Assembly: GCF_030317035.1 (NCBI RefSeq)
Contig: NZ_JASZYK010000001.1
Span: 496,001-560,000, forward strand
Length of the DNA stretch: 64,000 bases
Direction: 5' to 3'
Origin: Variovorax sp. J22G73
Lineage (GTDB): Bacteria; Pseudomonadota; Gammaproteobacteria; Burkholderiales; Burkholderiaceae_C
The translations under genes were made by a program, and so were the position numbers. Positions 33,667 to 40,885 of the stretch are shown here, in pieces. The notes under the pieces are model-generated. The model was not told the origin of the DNA. It ran no database searches and saw nothing but the letters and a program-made list of their open reading frames with translations. Position 1 is the first letter of the stretch. Each line of letters begins with the position of its first letter.

Positions 33667-35163
33667 CTACCAGCTTCCGGACGCGCCGCCGCCGCTGCTG
33701 GAGCCCCCGCCGCTGTCGGAGGATGAAGACGACGAAGACGAACTGCTGCTGCTCGACGAGCTGCTCCACCCGCTGTCGTCGCTGTCGCCGCCGCCGCTTT
33801 CCATGCTGTCCCAGGGAATAAAGGCGAACAGCAGCGACACGAAGGCGGCGATCACCACCGGCAGCCAGTCGAGGCCGGGCACCGGGCCGGGCTCGCTGAC
33901 GTGGAACACGTAGCCGACCACGCCCAGCACGATCAGCAGGCGCACCGTGAAACCCGGCAGGCCCCGATGCCACGCCCGGCGCATGCACAGCACGATGACC
34001 GTCGCGAACAGCGCGACGCCGCCGATGCCCAGCGCCCACAGAAAGCCCCACCAGAAGCGCTCCGCGCCGAGCGTGAACGCCAGCGCGACCAGCCCCGCGA
34101 CAACCAGCACGATGCCGCCCAGGATGTAGCGCATCGTGGGCGACCGGCCGCAGCCGTAGCCCAGGCCGTAGAAGAACGCGCCCGGCATGGCCAGGCCCAG
34201 CACCATGACCGGGTTCGCCAGCGCCACCGCGCCGCCGACCAGGCCGGCGCCCGCCAGGCCGAGCGCCACGCGCCAGTCGGGCTTGCGCGGGGGCGCGCCG
34301 GGTGACTGAGCGGACTGGCCGGACTGACCGGGCGGGGGCGTGATGGCCGCGACCGCGTCGCTCCAGGGTTCGGGCCCGCGGCGGACCTTGCCCTTGCCCG
34401 CGAGCTTGCCGACGCCCTTGTTCTTGCGCGGCTTCTGCTGCGCCGCCGCGCGGCCGCGTGCATTGGCGGACACGCCGCGCCCATACCAGGCGCCCACGGC
34501 CAGGCTCCACGACAGCACGCCGAACAGCGCCCAGCCCTCGGGCGTGACATGGCTGCCCAGCGAGACCGGTTCGGGCGTGGTCTCGACCACGGCGTCGGAG
34601 GGCTGGTTGCCCGGGTCGATGGGCGGCACGAGCAGGGCGGGCGGGTCGATCAGCTGCGACAGCGCCTGCACCGCCGCCTGGATGCCGCCCGCGAAGTCGC
34701 CGCCACGAAAGCGTGGCGTCATCTCGCGGTCGATGATGCGGGCCGCCTGGATGTCGGTGACCGTGCCCTCCAGCCCCGTGCCCACCTCGATGCGCATCTT
34801 GCGGTCCTTCAGCGCCACCAGCAGCAGCAGGCCGTCGTCCGCGTCCGCCCGCCCGAGCTTCCATTGCGCGAACACGCGCGTGGCGTACTGCTCGATGCTG
34901 TCGCTGCCGGTGGTGGGAACGATGAGCACCGCGAGCTGGGCGCGCGTGGCCTCCTGCAGCGTGGCGATGTCGCCGCGCAGCGCCTCGGCCTCGTCCGCCT
35001 TCAAGGTGCCGGTGAGGTCGACCACGCGCGACTTCATGGCGGGCACGGCCACCTGTTTCGCCTGCGCCGCAAGCGCGGGGAGTGCGCTCCACGTGAGCAT
35101 TGCAAGGCACAGCCACACCAGCGCCAGTGCCAGCGCCTTGGCCGGCCATCGACGAGCATTCAT
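33667..35163 (-). CDS. TPM-domain (YgcG-like) membrane protein with Ser/Gly-rich tail
   Basis: The 498-residue protein begins at MNARRWPAKALALALVWLCL with GGGAGG upstream. A signal peptide precedes a TPM domain (about 45-165): VVDLTGTLKADEAEALRGDI, RAQLAVLIVPTTGSDSIEQY, WKLGRADADDGLLLLVALKD, and RKMRIEVGTGLEGTVTDIQA. Several membrane segments follow (about 195-215 and 300-450). The C-terminus is an almost pure Ser run followed by Gly/Ser ending GASGSW, as in other YgcG proteins. TPM proteins are envelope-associated, with links to photosystem repair in plants; bacterial role is unclear. It lies 44 bases after pbpC and is probably cotranscribed. Confidence 0.85.
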   Translation of the reverse strand: MNARRWPAKALALALVWLCLAMLTWSALPALAAQAKQVAVPAMKSRVVDLTGTLKADEAEALRGDIATLQEATRAQLAVLIVPTTGSDSIEQYATRVFAQWKLGRADADDGLLLLVALKDRKMRIEVGTGLEGTVTDIQAARIIDREMTPRFRGGDFAGGIQAAVQALSQLIDPPALLVPPIDPGNQPSDAVVETTPEPVSLGSHVTPEGWALFGVLSWSLAVGAWYGRGVSANARGRAAAQQKPRKNKGVGKLAGKGKVRRGPEPWSDAVAAITPPPGQSGQSAQSPGAPPRKPDWRVALGLAGAGLVGGAVALANPVMVLGLAMPGAFFYGLGYGCGRSPTMRYILGGIVLVVAGLVALAFTLGAERFWWGFLWALGIGGVALFATVIVLCMRRAWHRGLPGFTVRLLIVLGVVGYVFHVSEPGPVPGLDWLPVVIAAFVSLLFAFIPWDSMESGGGDSDDSGWSSSSSSSSSSSSSSSSDSGGGSSSGGGASGSW

Positions 35164-35207
35164 TCGGGTCTCCCTCCCGCTGGGTTGTCCAGCTGTCTGT
35201 CTTGTTT

Positions 35208-37547
35208 TCAGCGTTTCGCGCTCTTCGTCACCACGCCCGCGCCGCGCACCTCGATGCGCCGCTGGTCGACCACCTTGCCGGCGCCGTCCACCAGTTCGAT
35301 CACGTGCCGGCCCGGCCACGGCAGCCACTGCGCCCTGTTGCCGCGCGCGAAGAACTTGCCGTCGATGCGCCACTGCACGCCGCGCCCTTCGGACTCGAAG
35401 CGCACGCGCTGGCGCAGCGGCGGAATGTCGGGGTCGACCGCGATGATGGTGCCGTCCGACGGCGAGGTGATGCGCGCGAAGTTGGCGTCGTTCGCCATGC
35501 CGGTGTCCAGCGCGAACAGCGGCTGCTCGGTGCCCTGCAGAAACCATTCGCTGCGCGCGGCCTCCAGCGGGCTGCCGTCGGGGCCGGCGCCGAACTCGAC
35601 GCGCGCCTCCACCAGCCCCGGCGGCGGCGCGGGCGCGCGGCTGGGTTCGCGCGCGTGCAGGAAGCGCATCACCTCGGCCCAGACCGGCGCGGCGCCGCTG
35701 GTGCCGCTCACGTCCCACATCGACTCGCCGCTGGCGTTGCCCACCCACACGCCCACCGTGTAGCGCTGCGACCAGCCGACGGCCCAGTTGTCGCGCATGT
35801 CCTTGCTGGTGCCGGTCTTCACGGCCGTCCAGAAGCGGGTCGAGAGGATGCTGTCGAGCCCGAAGGTGCGCGTGCGCGCGTTCGGGTCGGAGAGGATGTC
35901 GCCGACGATGAAGGCGGCGCGCGGGTCCATGAGGGGCGCGGCGCCGGGGGTGGCGGTGGCGGTGGCCTTCGCCGTTTTCGCGGCTGGGGCCGCCTTCGCC
36001 TTGTCGGCCGTCGTGGCCGGCCGCGCCGTCATCGTCGTGGTGCCGTAGCGCCCGCCGTTGGCCAGCATGCGGTAGGCGTTGGTGAGCGACAGCAGCGACA
36101 CCTCGGCGCTGCCCAGGGCCAGGCTGTAGCCGTAGTAGTCGCCGCTTTCGCGCAGCGGCAGGCCCGCGGCGCGCAGCTCGCGCGCGAACGACTCGGGCGA
36201 CACCATCACCAGCGTGCGCACCGCCGGCACGTTGAGCGAGGCCGCCAGCGCCGTGCGCGCCGACACCGGCCCCTTGAAGCGCCGGTCGTAGTTCTGCGGA
36301 ATGTAGAGGCCGCTGGCGGTGCTGATCTGCGCCGACGAGTCCTCGATGAGCGAGGCCGCGGTGATGCGCCGCTCGGCAATCGCCTGGCCGTAGAGCAGCG
36401 GCTTGAGCGTGGAGCCGGGCTGGCGCAGCGCGGTGACGCCGTCGACTTCCGCCGCCTGGCTCAGCGGGCCCGAGGAGCCGACCCAGGCGAGCACCTCGCC
36501 GGTGGCGTTGTCGAGCACCACCAGCGCGCCGTCTTCCACGTGGCGCTCGCGCAGTTCGCGCAGGTGGCGGTGCAGCGTGTCGAGCGCGAAGCGCTGCAGC
36601 GGCGCGCGCAGCGTGGTGCGCACGCCCGCGTCCTTCCCGTTGTCTTTCTCCCTCCCCCCCTGGGGGAGGGCAGGGGTGGGGGCTGCCCCCGCACCCGCAT
36701 CGCCAGTCGCACTGGCACTTGCATTCGCATCCCTGATCTCCCGCAGCACCCGCCGCGCCGCATGCGGCGCGATGCCTTCGTTCGCATCGAAGGCGCGCCG
36801 CTGCACGGCCGCGCTGGTGAACATGTCCAGCGCCTCGCAGTCGACCTTCTGCTGCGGCTCCATGGCGCGCAGCACCTCGCAGGCGCGTTGCGCCACCACC
36901 GCCGGCTTGGCGTTGGGCGCGCGCACCAGCGCCGAGGCCACCGCCGCCTCGCGTGCGTCGAGCCCGCTGGGCGCCTTGCCGAACAGCGTGCGCGAGAGCG
37001 CGTCGATGCCCACGATCTCGCCGCGAAAGGGCACCGTGTTCAGGTAGGCCTCGAGGATCTGGTCCTTGCGCCAGTTGCGCTCCAGCTGCGCCGCGGCCAC
37101 CGTCTGGCCGATCTTCTGCGTGAAGCTGCGTCCGCCTGAATTGCGCCGCAGGTCTTCGTCGACCAGGCCGGCCAGCTGCATGGTGATGGTCGAGGCGCCG
37201 CGCGTGCGCGTGTTCCACAGGTTGCCCCACGCCGCGGCCGACACGGCGCGCCAGTCGATGCCGCTGTGTTCGAAGAAGCGCCGGTCCTCGCTCAGCACCA
37301 TCGCCGTGCGCAGCGCGGGCGACACGTCGGCCAGCGCCGTCCACTGGCCGCGTCGCACCGTGGGGTCGGTGCGCACGCGCTGCAGCAGTTCGCCGTTGCG
37401 GTCGAGCACGGCGGTGTCGGAGGAGCGAAAGTCGCGCTTCACGTCCTCGAAGCTCGTGAAGGCCCAGGCCGGATGCGCGCAGGCCGCGGCCAGCAGCGCC
37501 GTGGCCAGGGTCTTGCGGGGAAAGGAAATGAAGAGCGCGAACTGCAT
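35208..37547 (-). CDS. pbpC: Penicillin-binding protein 1C (peptidoglycan glycosyltransferase/transpeptidase)
   Basis: The protein is about 779 residues from MQFALFISF (an ATG five codons upstream is possible). A signal anchor is followed by the GT51 transglycosylase domain (SEDRRFFEHSGIDWRAVSAA, GASTITMQLAGLV, EAYLNTVPFRGEIVGIDALS), then the transpeptidase domain with SxxK in QPGSTLKPLLYG, SLN, and KTGTSKDMRDNWAVGW. A PBP1C C-terminal domain ends near VVTKSAKR. It polymerises and cross-links peptidoglycan in the periplasm. Between the two domains is an insertion containing PTPALPQGGREK, encoded by a palindromic element (36649-36670), and an Ala/Lys/Thr-rich insert lies near residue 550. Confidence 0.93.
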   Translation of the reverse strand: MQFALFISFPRKTLATALLAAACAHPAWAFTSFEDVKRDFRSSDTAVLDRNGELLQRVRTDPTVRRGQWTALADVSPALRTAMVLSEDRRFFEHSGIDWRAVSAAAWGNLWNTRTRGASTITMQLAGLVDEDLRRNSGGRSFTQKIGQTVAAAQLERNWRKDQILEAYLNTVPFRGEIVGIDALSRTLFGKAPSGLDAREAAVASALVRAPNAKPAVVAQRACEVLRAMEPQQKVDCEALDMFTSAAVQRRAFDANEGIAPHAARRVLREIRDANASASATGDAGAGAAPTPALPQGGREKDNGKDAGVRTTLRAPLQRFALDTLHRHLRELRERHVEDGALVVLDNATGEVLAWVGSSGPLSQAAEVDGVTALRQPGSTLKPLLYGQAIAERRITAASLIEDSSAQISTASGLYIPQNYDRRFKGPVSARTALAASLNVPAVRTLVMVSPESFARELRAAGLPLRESGDYYGYSLALGSAEVSLLSLTNAYRMLANGGRYGTTTMTARPATTADKAKAAPAAKTAKATATATPGAAPLMDPRAAFIVGDILSDPNARTRTFGLDSILSTRFWTAVKTGTSKDMRDNWAVGWSQRYTVGVWVGNASGESMWDVSGTSGAAPVWAEVMRFLHAREPSRAPAPPPGLVEARVEFGAGPDGSPLEAARSEWFLQGTEQPLFALDTGMANDANFARITSPSDGTIIAVDPDIPPLRQRVRFESEGRGVQWRIDGKFFARGNRAQWLPWPGRHVIELVDGAGKVVDQRRIEVRGAGVVTKSAKR
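36645..36695. repeat. REP-like palindrome inside pbpC coding sequence
   Basis: CCCTCCCCCC followed by CTGGGGGAGGG (36650-36670) forms a near-perfect hairpin, followed by CAGGGGTGGGGGCTGCCCCC. Translated on the minus strand it reads PTPALPQGGREK, a peptide typical of intergenic REP-like GGGGGAGGG elements. It inserts in frame between the two enzyme domains. Confidence 0.65.
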
Positions 37548-37562
37548 CGAGAGGATCGGCAA

Positions 37563-37824
37563 GAGGCTTCGTATCCGGAAGTGTGAGGCGGTGACATTCT
37601 CCGCGATGCACCACGGGAAGCGCGCCTACTCGCAGACGGGCCGGGGACCGCCCCTGCGAGCGAAAACAGCACGCCAAAGTTCACAACGTGCTCCACATCC
37701 GGTAACCAACTTCACGCAAGCGCTTCCATTCGGAAACCCGTTGCGTACCGGCGTGGCCTTCAATGCAGTACCGGTTCGCAGGAGGCGATTCACCGGTTAG
37801 ACAACCACTCCAAGGAGAACTCAC
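37563..37824. other. 262-base gap between divergent pbpC and the small lipoprotein gene
   Basis: No gene is seen. A good ribosome-binding site, AAGGAG, lies at 37811-37816 ahead of the lipoprotein start. GTACCGG occurs twice nearby (37745 and 37769), and TACCGG/CCGGTA-like inverted motifs may mark an operator. No firm promoter was found. Confidence 0.4.
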
Positions 37825-38031
37825 ATGACGAAGACATTGGCACTCTTGCTGGCCGCCTCGGCCATCCTTGCAGGCTGCGTGGTGGCCCCCTACGACCGCC
37901 CGCCACCGCCGCGCGCCGGCTACGGCGACCGGGACCGCGACGGCGTGCCGAACCGCTATGACCGCGACCGCGACAACGACGGCGTGCCCAACCGCTACGA
38001 CCGCAGCCCCAACAACCCGAACCGCAACTGA
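37825..38031 (+). CDS. Small lipoprotein with Asp-rich, thrombospondin type-3-like repeats
   Basis: The 68-residue protein has a signal peptide with lipobox LAGC (Cys18). The mature ~50 residues are Pro-rich, then carry two copies of an Asp-rich motif: DRDRDGVPNRYDRDRDNDGV and VPNRYDRSPNNPNRN. The DxDxDGVPNxxD pattern is that of calcium-binding thrombospondin type-3/OmpA-linker repeats, so calcium binding in the envelope is plausible. The gene is monocistronic and is followed directly by palindromic repeats and a strong terminator. Confidence 0.85.
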   Translation: MTKTLALLLAASAILAGCVVAPYDRPPPPRAGYGDRDRDGVPNRYDRDRDNDGVPNRYDRSPNNPNRN

Positions 38032-38043
38032 GTGAACGGTTGA

Positions 38044-38130
38044 GCACGCCGCGCCGGCGTGCGAATGCAGTCAGGCACGCCGCGCCGGCGTGCGAATGCA
38101 GTCAGGCGCGCCGAACCGGCGCGCGAATGC
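38044..38130. repeat. Three tandem palindromic repeats, 31-base unit
   Basis: Two identical 31-base units (38044-38074 and 38075-38105) each contain GCACGCCG-CGC-CGGCGTGC, an 8-bp perfect hairpin, plus a spacer GAATGCAGTCAG. A third, diverged copy (38106-38130) has GCGCGCCG-AA-CCGGCGCGC, keeping the pairing through compensatory changes. The array begins 13 bases after the lipoprotein stop and runs into a long terminator. Confidence 0.9.
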
Positions 38131-38167
38131 AAAAGGCCGCGAAGCCATGTGCTTCGCGGCCTTTTGC
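38129..38167. terminator. Strong bidirectional intrinsic terminator
   Basis: GCAAAAGGCCGCGAAGC (38129-38145) pairs perfectly with GCTTCGCGGCCTTTTGC (38151-38167) around a 5-base loop, a 17-bp stem with T-tracts on both strands. It separates the convergent lipoprotein gene and lysE-like gene and can end transcription from both sides. Confidence 0.93.
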
Positions 38168-38205
38168 TTTTGTTGCCGGTAATTGCGGATACCGGCGGCG
38201 CGAAC

Positions 38206-38835
38206 TCAGCCCGGCCGGCGCGCCATCAGCGCCCACACCCCGGCCGCGGTCAGCAGCGAGCCGCCCGCCAGGTTGAAACGCTTCTGCGCGCGCGGCGATG
38301 CCAGCAGCCTGCGCGCCGAGCCCGCGAACACCGCGTACAGCGTGGCGTTGGTGGCAGCCAGCACCACGAAGGTCACTGCCAGCACCCACAGCTGGCGCGT
38401 GACGTCGGCCGCGGGGCTGATGAACTGCGGCAGGAAGGCGACGAAGAACACGATGCCCTTCGGGTTCAGCGCCGTCACCAGGTAGGTGTTGGCGAACAGG
38501 CGCAGCCGCGACACCGGCGCGGCGGGCTTGGCGACCTCGTCGGTCGGCGACACGCCCGCGCGCAGCAGCTTGATGCCCAGGTAGATCAGGTACAGCCCGC
38601 CCACCCACTTCACCACCGTGAACCAGAAGGCCGAGGTGGCCAGCAGCGCGCCCAGCCCCAGCAGCGAGACCACCAGCGCGGTCGAGTCGCCCAGCGCCAC
38701 CGCGGCCACCAGCGGCACGTTGGCGCGGCGGCCGTGCGACATCGAATAGCTGATGACCGTGAGGATGGTCGGTCCGGGAATGACCAGCATCACGGCGGAG
38801 GCTGCGACGAAGGCGAGCCAGAGTTCGAAGGGCAT
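38206..38835 (-). CDS. LysE-family (RhtB-like) amino-acid exporter
   Basis: The 209-residue inner-membrane protein starts at the ATG at 38835 with AGGAG. It has six expected helices and family motifs: MLVIPGPTILTVISYSMSHG, RANVPLVAAVALGDSTALVV, WVGGLYLIYLGIKLLRAG, and NPKGIVFFVAFLPQFISP. Relatives export amino acids such as homoserine, threonine or lysine. It lies 25 bases downstream of the GFA-family gene and probably shares its transcript, which ends at the strong terminator. Confidence 0.93.
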   Translation of the reverse strand: MPFELWLAFVAASAVMLVIPGPTILTVISYSMSHGRRANVPLVAAVALGDSTALVVSLLGLGALLATSAFWFTVVKWVGGLYLIYLGIKLLRAGVSPTDEVAKPAAPVSRLRLFANTYLVTALNPKGIVFFVAFLPQFISPAADVTRQLWVLAVTFVVLAATNATLYAVFAGSARRLLASPRAQKRFNLAGGSLLTAAGVWALMARRPG

Positions 38836-38860
38836 GGCGGTTGTGCTCCTGGTTTGTCGT

Positions 38861-39265
38861 TCAAAGATGCCGGGTCTCGGCCGGTGGAAGGTGCCAGCTG
38901 TTGTTGCGCCCGTCAACATAGGTGATGGGGGAGTTGATGAGCTCCTCGGGCTCGGCGTCGTCCAGGCAGGTGACGTTCACCCCGTAGATCGCGCCGCCGT
39001 CCTCGGGCTTGTTGCCCAGCCCGAACGACCGCACGCCGCAGTGCTTGCAGAAGAAGTGCTTGTTCTGACGCGTGTGAAAGAGGTATTCGGTCAGCTCTTG
39101 CTGTCCGGCCAGCAGCCGGAACGCATCGGGCTCCACGGCCGCGGGCCAGAAGCGGGTCTTGGTGCAGATGGAGCAGTTGCAGCGCAGCGTGCCCAGGCTC
39201 AGGTCGATGTCGGCTTCGAAACGAACGGCGCCGCAGTGGCAGCCGCCGGTATAGGTCTTTTTCAT
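38861..39265 (-). CDS. GFA-family (glutathione-dependent formaldehyde-activating-like) zinc protein
   Basis: The 134-residue protein is taken from MKKTYTGGCHCGAVRF. It has the GFA zinc motifs: GGCHCGAVRFEAD, CNCSICTKTRFW, and FFCKHCGVRSFG (Cys residues for two zinc sites). Members were named for formaldehyde-glutathione chemistry, but most are uncharacterised and the original activity is contested. It has no formaldehyde genes nearby. It is probably cotranscribed with the lysE-like gene. Confidence 0.92.
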   Translation of the reverse strand: MKKTYTGGCHCGAVRFEADIDLSLGTLRCNCSICTKTRFWPAAVEPDAFRLLAGQQELTEYLFHTRQNKHFFCKHCGVRSFGLGNKPEDGGAIYGVNVTCLDDAEPEELINSPITYVDGRNNSWHLPPAETRHL

Positions 39266-39396
39266 AACGCTTGCGTGCTCGGCAATGTGCGCGATGTGGC
39301 GCTGCGAAGCACCATAGCAAAGGCTTGGGTCGGGCGCTTGCGCTGGGTCTTTGGGGGCCCGTCGTGACCGCTCCCCGAACAGCAACCTGAAAAACC

Positions 39397-39672
39397 TCAA
39401 CCCGCAGAACCGAACCGCACCGCACTGCGAGCCTTCGCGCGCTCCGCTTCGATCTCCCGGTCGCGCGGCTCAGCCGTCGTCACCAGCGATTCGAGAAGTC
39501 GCGCCGCCGTGGCGCTCACCTCGTCGATCGCGCGTTCGAATGCTTCTTCGTTGGCGCGCGACGGCACGCTGAAGCCGCTGAGCTTTCGAACGAACTGCAG
39601 GGCCGCCGCGCGAATTTCCTGCTCGGTGGCCGGGGGCTCGAAGTTGTAGAGGGTCTTGATGCTGCGGCACAT
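39397..39672 (-). CDS. DUF2277 small protein
   Basis: The 91-residue protein begins MCRSIKTLYNFEPPATEQEI and continues RAAALQFVRKLSGFSVPSRA NEEAFERAIDEV, which is the DUF2277 pattern (a conserved MCRxIxxLxNxxPPAT start). It is cytoplasmic, mainly helical, and of unknown function. An extended reading upstream lies inside the next gene's sequence and is not favoured. It lies 53 bases from the acetyltransferase gene. Confidence 0.87.
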   Translation of the reverse strand: MCRSIKTLYNFEPPATEQEIRAAALQFVRKLSGFSVPSRANEEAFERAIDEVSATAARLLESLVTTAEPRDREIEAERAKARSAVRFGSAG

Positions 39673-39725
39673 GGGCGCTCTCCGTTCGACAAGGGGCGCA
39701 GCACGCGAAGGCTGCGCCGCCCAGT

Positions 39726-40217
39726 CTAGCGAAGCAGGGCCATGGCGTGGGCATCGTGGTAGATGCCGCCGACCAGCGACGCCCGGCGCTGCAGGCCCTC
39801 GTGCACGAAACCGAAGCGCTCGTACAGCGCCTTGGCGTTCAGGTTGTCGGCACGCACGCTGAGCTCGATGCGCGTCAGCCCGCGCGCCCATGACTTGTCG
39901 ATGGCCGCCTGCAGCAGCTGCGCGCCCAGCCCGCGGTGCCGCGCCTCGGGCAGCAGCGCGATGCCCAGCAGGCCGATGTGCGCGCGCGAATGGCCGAACA
40001 CCGGCGACACGTCGCACCAGCCGACCACCTTCTCGCCATCGAGCGCGACGAAGTGCGGAAAACCGCTGTCGATCACGCCGCGGTAGAACGCCAGCGATTT
40101 TTCCAGCGGCGGCGCCTGCATCAGCGCCAGGAACCGGTGCTCGCGCGCCACCACGTCGAGCGCGCGGTGCAGGCTTTCGAAATGGGCCTCGGTGGTGGCG
40201 ACGACCGCGCAGCTCAT
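39726..40217 (-). CDS. GNAT-family N-acetyltransferase (PhnO/RimI-like)
   Basis: The 163-residue protein starts at the ATG at 40217 (MSCAVVATTEAHF). It shows GNAT motifs: ALDGEKVVGWCDV, IGLLGIALLPEARHRGLGAQL (the acetyl-CoA loop RHRGLGA), and AKALYERFGFVHEGLQRR. Substrate is unknown. Its start overlaps the stop of the upstream acetyltransferase gene (ATGA), so the two are translated together. Confidence 0.9.
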   Translation of the reverse strand: MSCAVVATTEAHFESLHRALDVVAREHRFLALMQAPPLEKSLAFYRGVIDSGFPHFVALDGEKVVGWCDVSPVFGHSRAHIGLLGIALLPEARHRGLGAQLLQAAIDKSWARGLTRIELSVRADNLNAKALYERFGFVHEGLQRRASLVGGIYHDAHAMALLR

Positions 40218-40822
40218 GCGCTGCGCTCCGTCGCGGCGAGCAGCCGCGCCTCGAGTTGTGCCTTCACCTGCGGCCACTCGTCGTCGATGATGCTGAAGCG
40301 CACCGAGTTGCGCTTGCGCCCGTCCGGCATGATCCGCTCGTGCCGCACGATGCCCTCCTGCTTCGCGCCCAGCCGCAGGATGGCGGCGCGCGACTTCGCG
40401 TTGATCTCGTCGGTGGTGAGCTGCACGCGCACGCACTGCATCGCTTCGAAGGCGTGGCGCAGCATCAGGTACTTGGCTTCGGTGTTCACGAAGGTCTTCT
40501 GCCACCAGGCCGCGATCCAGGTGCTGCCGATTTCCAGCTTGCGGTTGATGCGGTCGATTTTCCAGAAGCGCGTGGAACCGATGACCCGGCCCGTGTCGGG
40601 CAGCACCGTGGCAAAGGGCATCACGGTGCCCGCCGCCTGGCCCGCGAGGGCGTTGCCGATCCAGGCGTCGACGGTGTCGGCCGAGGGCACGACGGTGAAC
40701 GGCAGGTTCCAGAGCGCGCCGTCGGCGGCGGCTTCGACCAGAGCCGCCGCGTCGGACGCCAGCAGCGGGCGCAGGAGCAGCCTGGCGCTGGAGAGTGAAG
40801 GTTGCGGTTCGGTGAGAGACAT
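40214..40822 (-). CDS. GNAT-family N-acetyltransferase (RimJ/RimL-like)
   Basis: The 202-residue protein starts at the ATG at 40822. Features are LSSARLLLRPLLASDAAALV, RVIGSTRFWKIDRINRKLEI, GSTWIAAWWQKTFVNTEAKY and INAKSRAAILRLGAKQEGIV with a final RHERIMPDGRKRNSVRFSII. This is the layout of RimJ/RimL-type acetyltransferases, here close to the YqjE/HP-like subgroup; the target is unknown. It is the upstream member of a coupled pair of unrelated GNAT genes. Confidence 0.9.
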   Translation of the reverse strand: MSLTEPQPSLSSARLLLRPLLASDAAALVEAAADGALWNLPFTVVPSADTVDAWIGNALAGQAAGTVMPFATVLPDTGRVIGSTRFWKIDRINRKLEIGSTWIAAWWQKTFVNTEAKYLMLRHAFEAMQCVRVQLTTDEINAKSRAAILRLGAKQEGIVRHERIMPDGRKRNSVRFSIIDDEWPQVKAQLEARLLAATERSA

Positions 40823-40885
40823 GAACCGGAAGATAGCCGATGACGGCATGGCGCCGTCACCGGATACCCCCGGCTCCATCTCGCT

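Noticed and set aside
35164..37677. Apparent N-terminal extension of the TPM protein through the pbpC region
   Set aside because: It is in a different frame from pbpC and only an absence of stops; the signal peptide and ribosome-binding site support the start at 35163.
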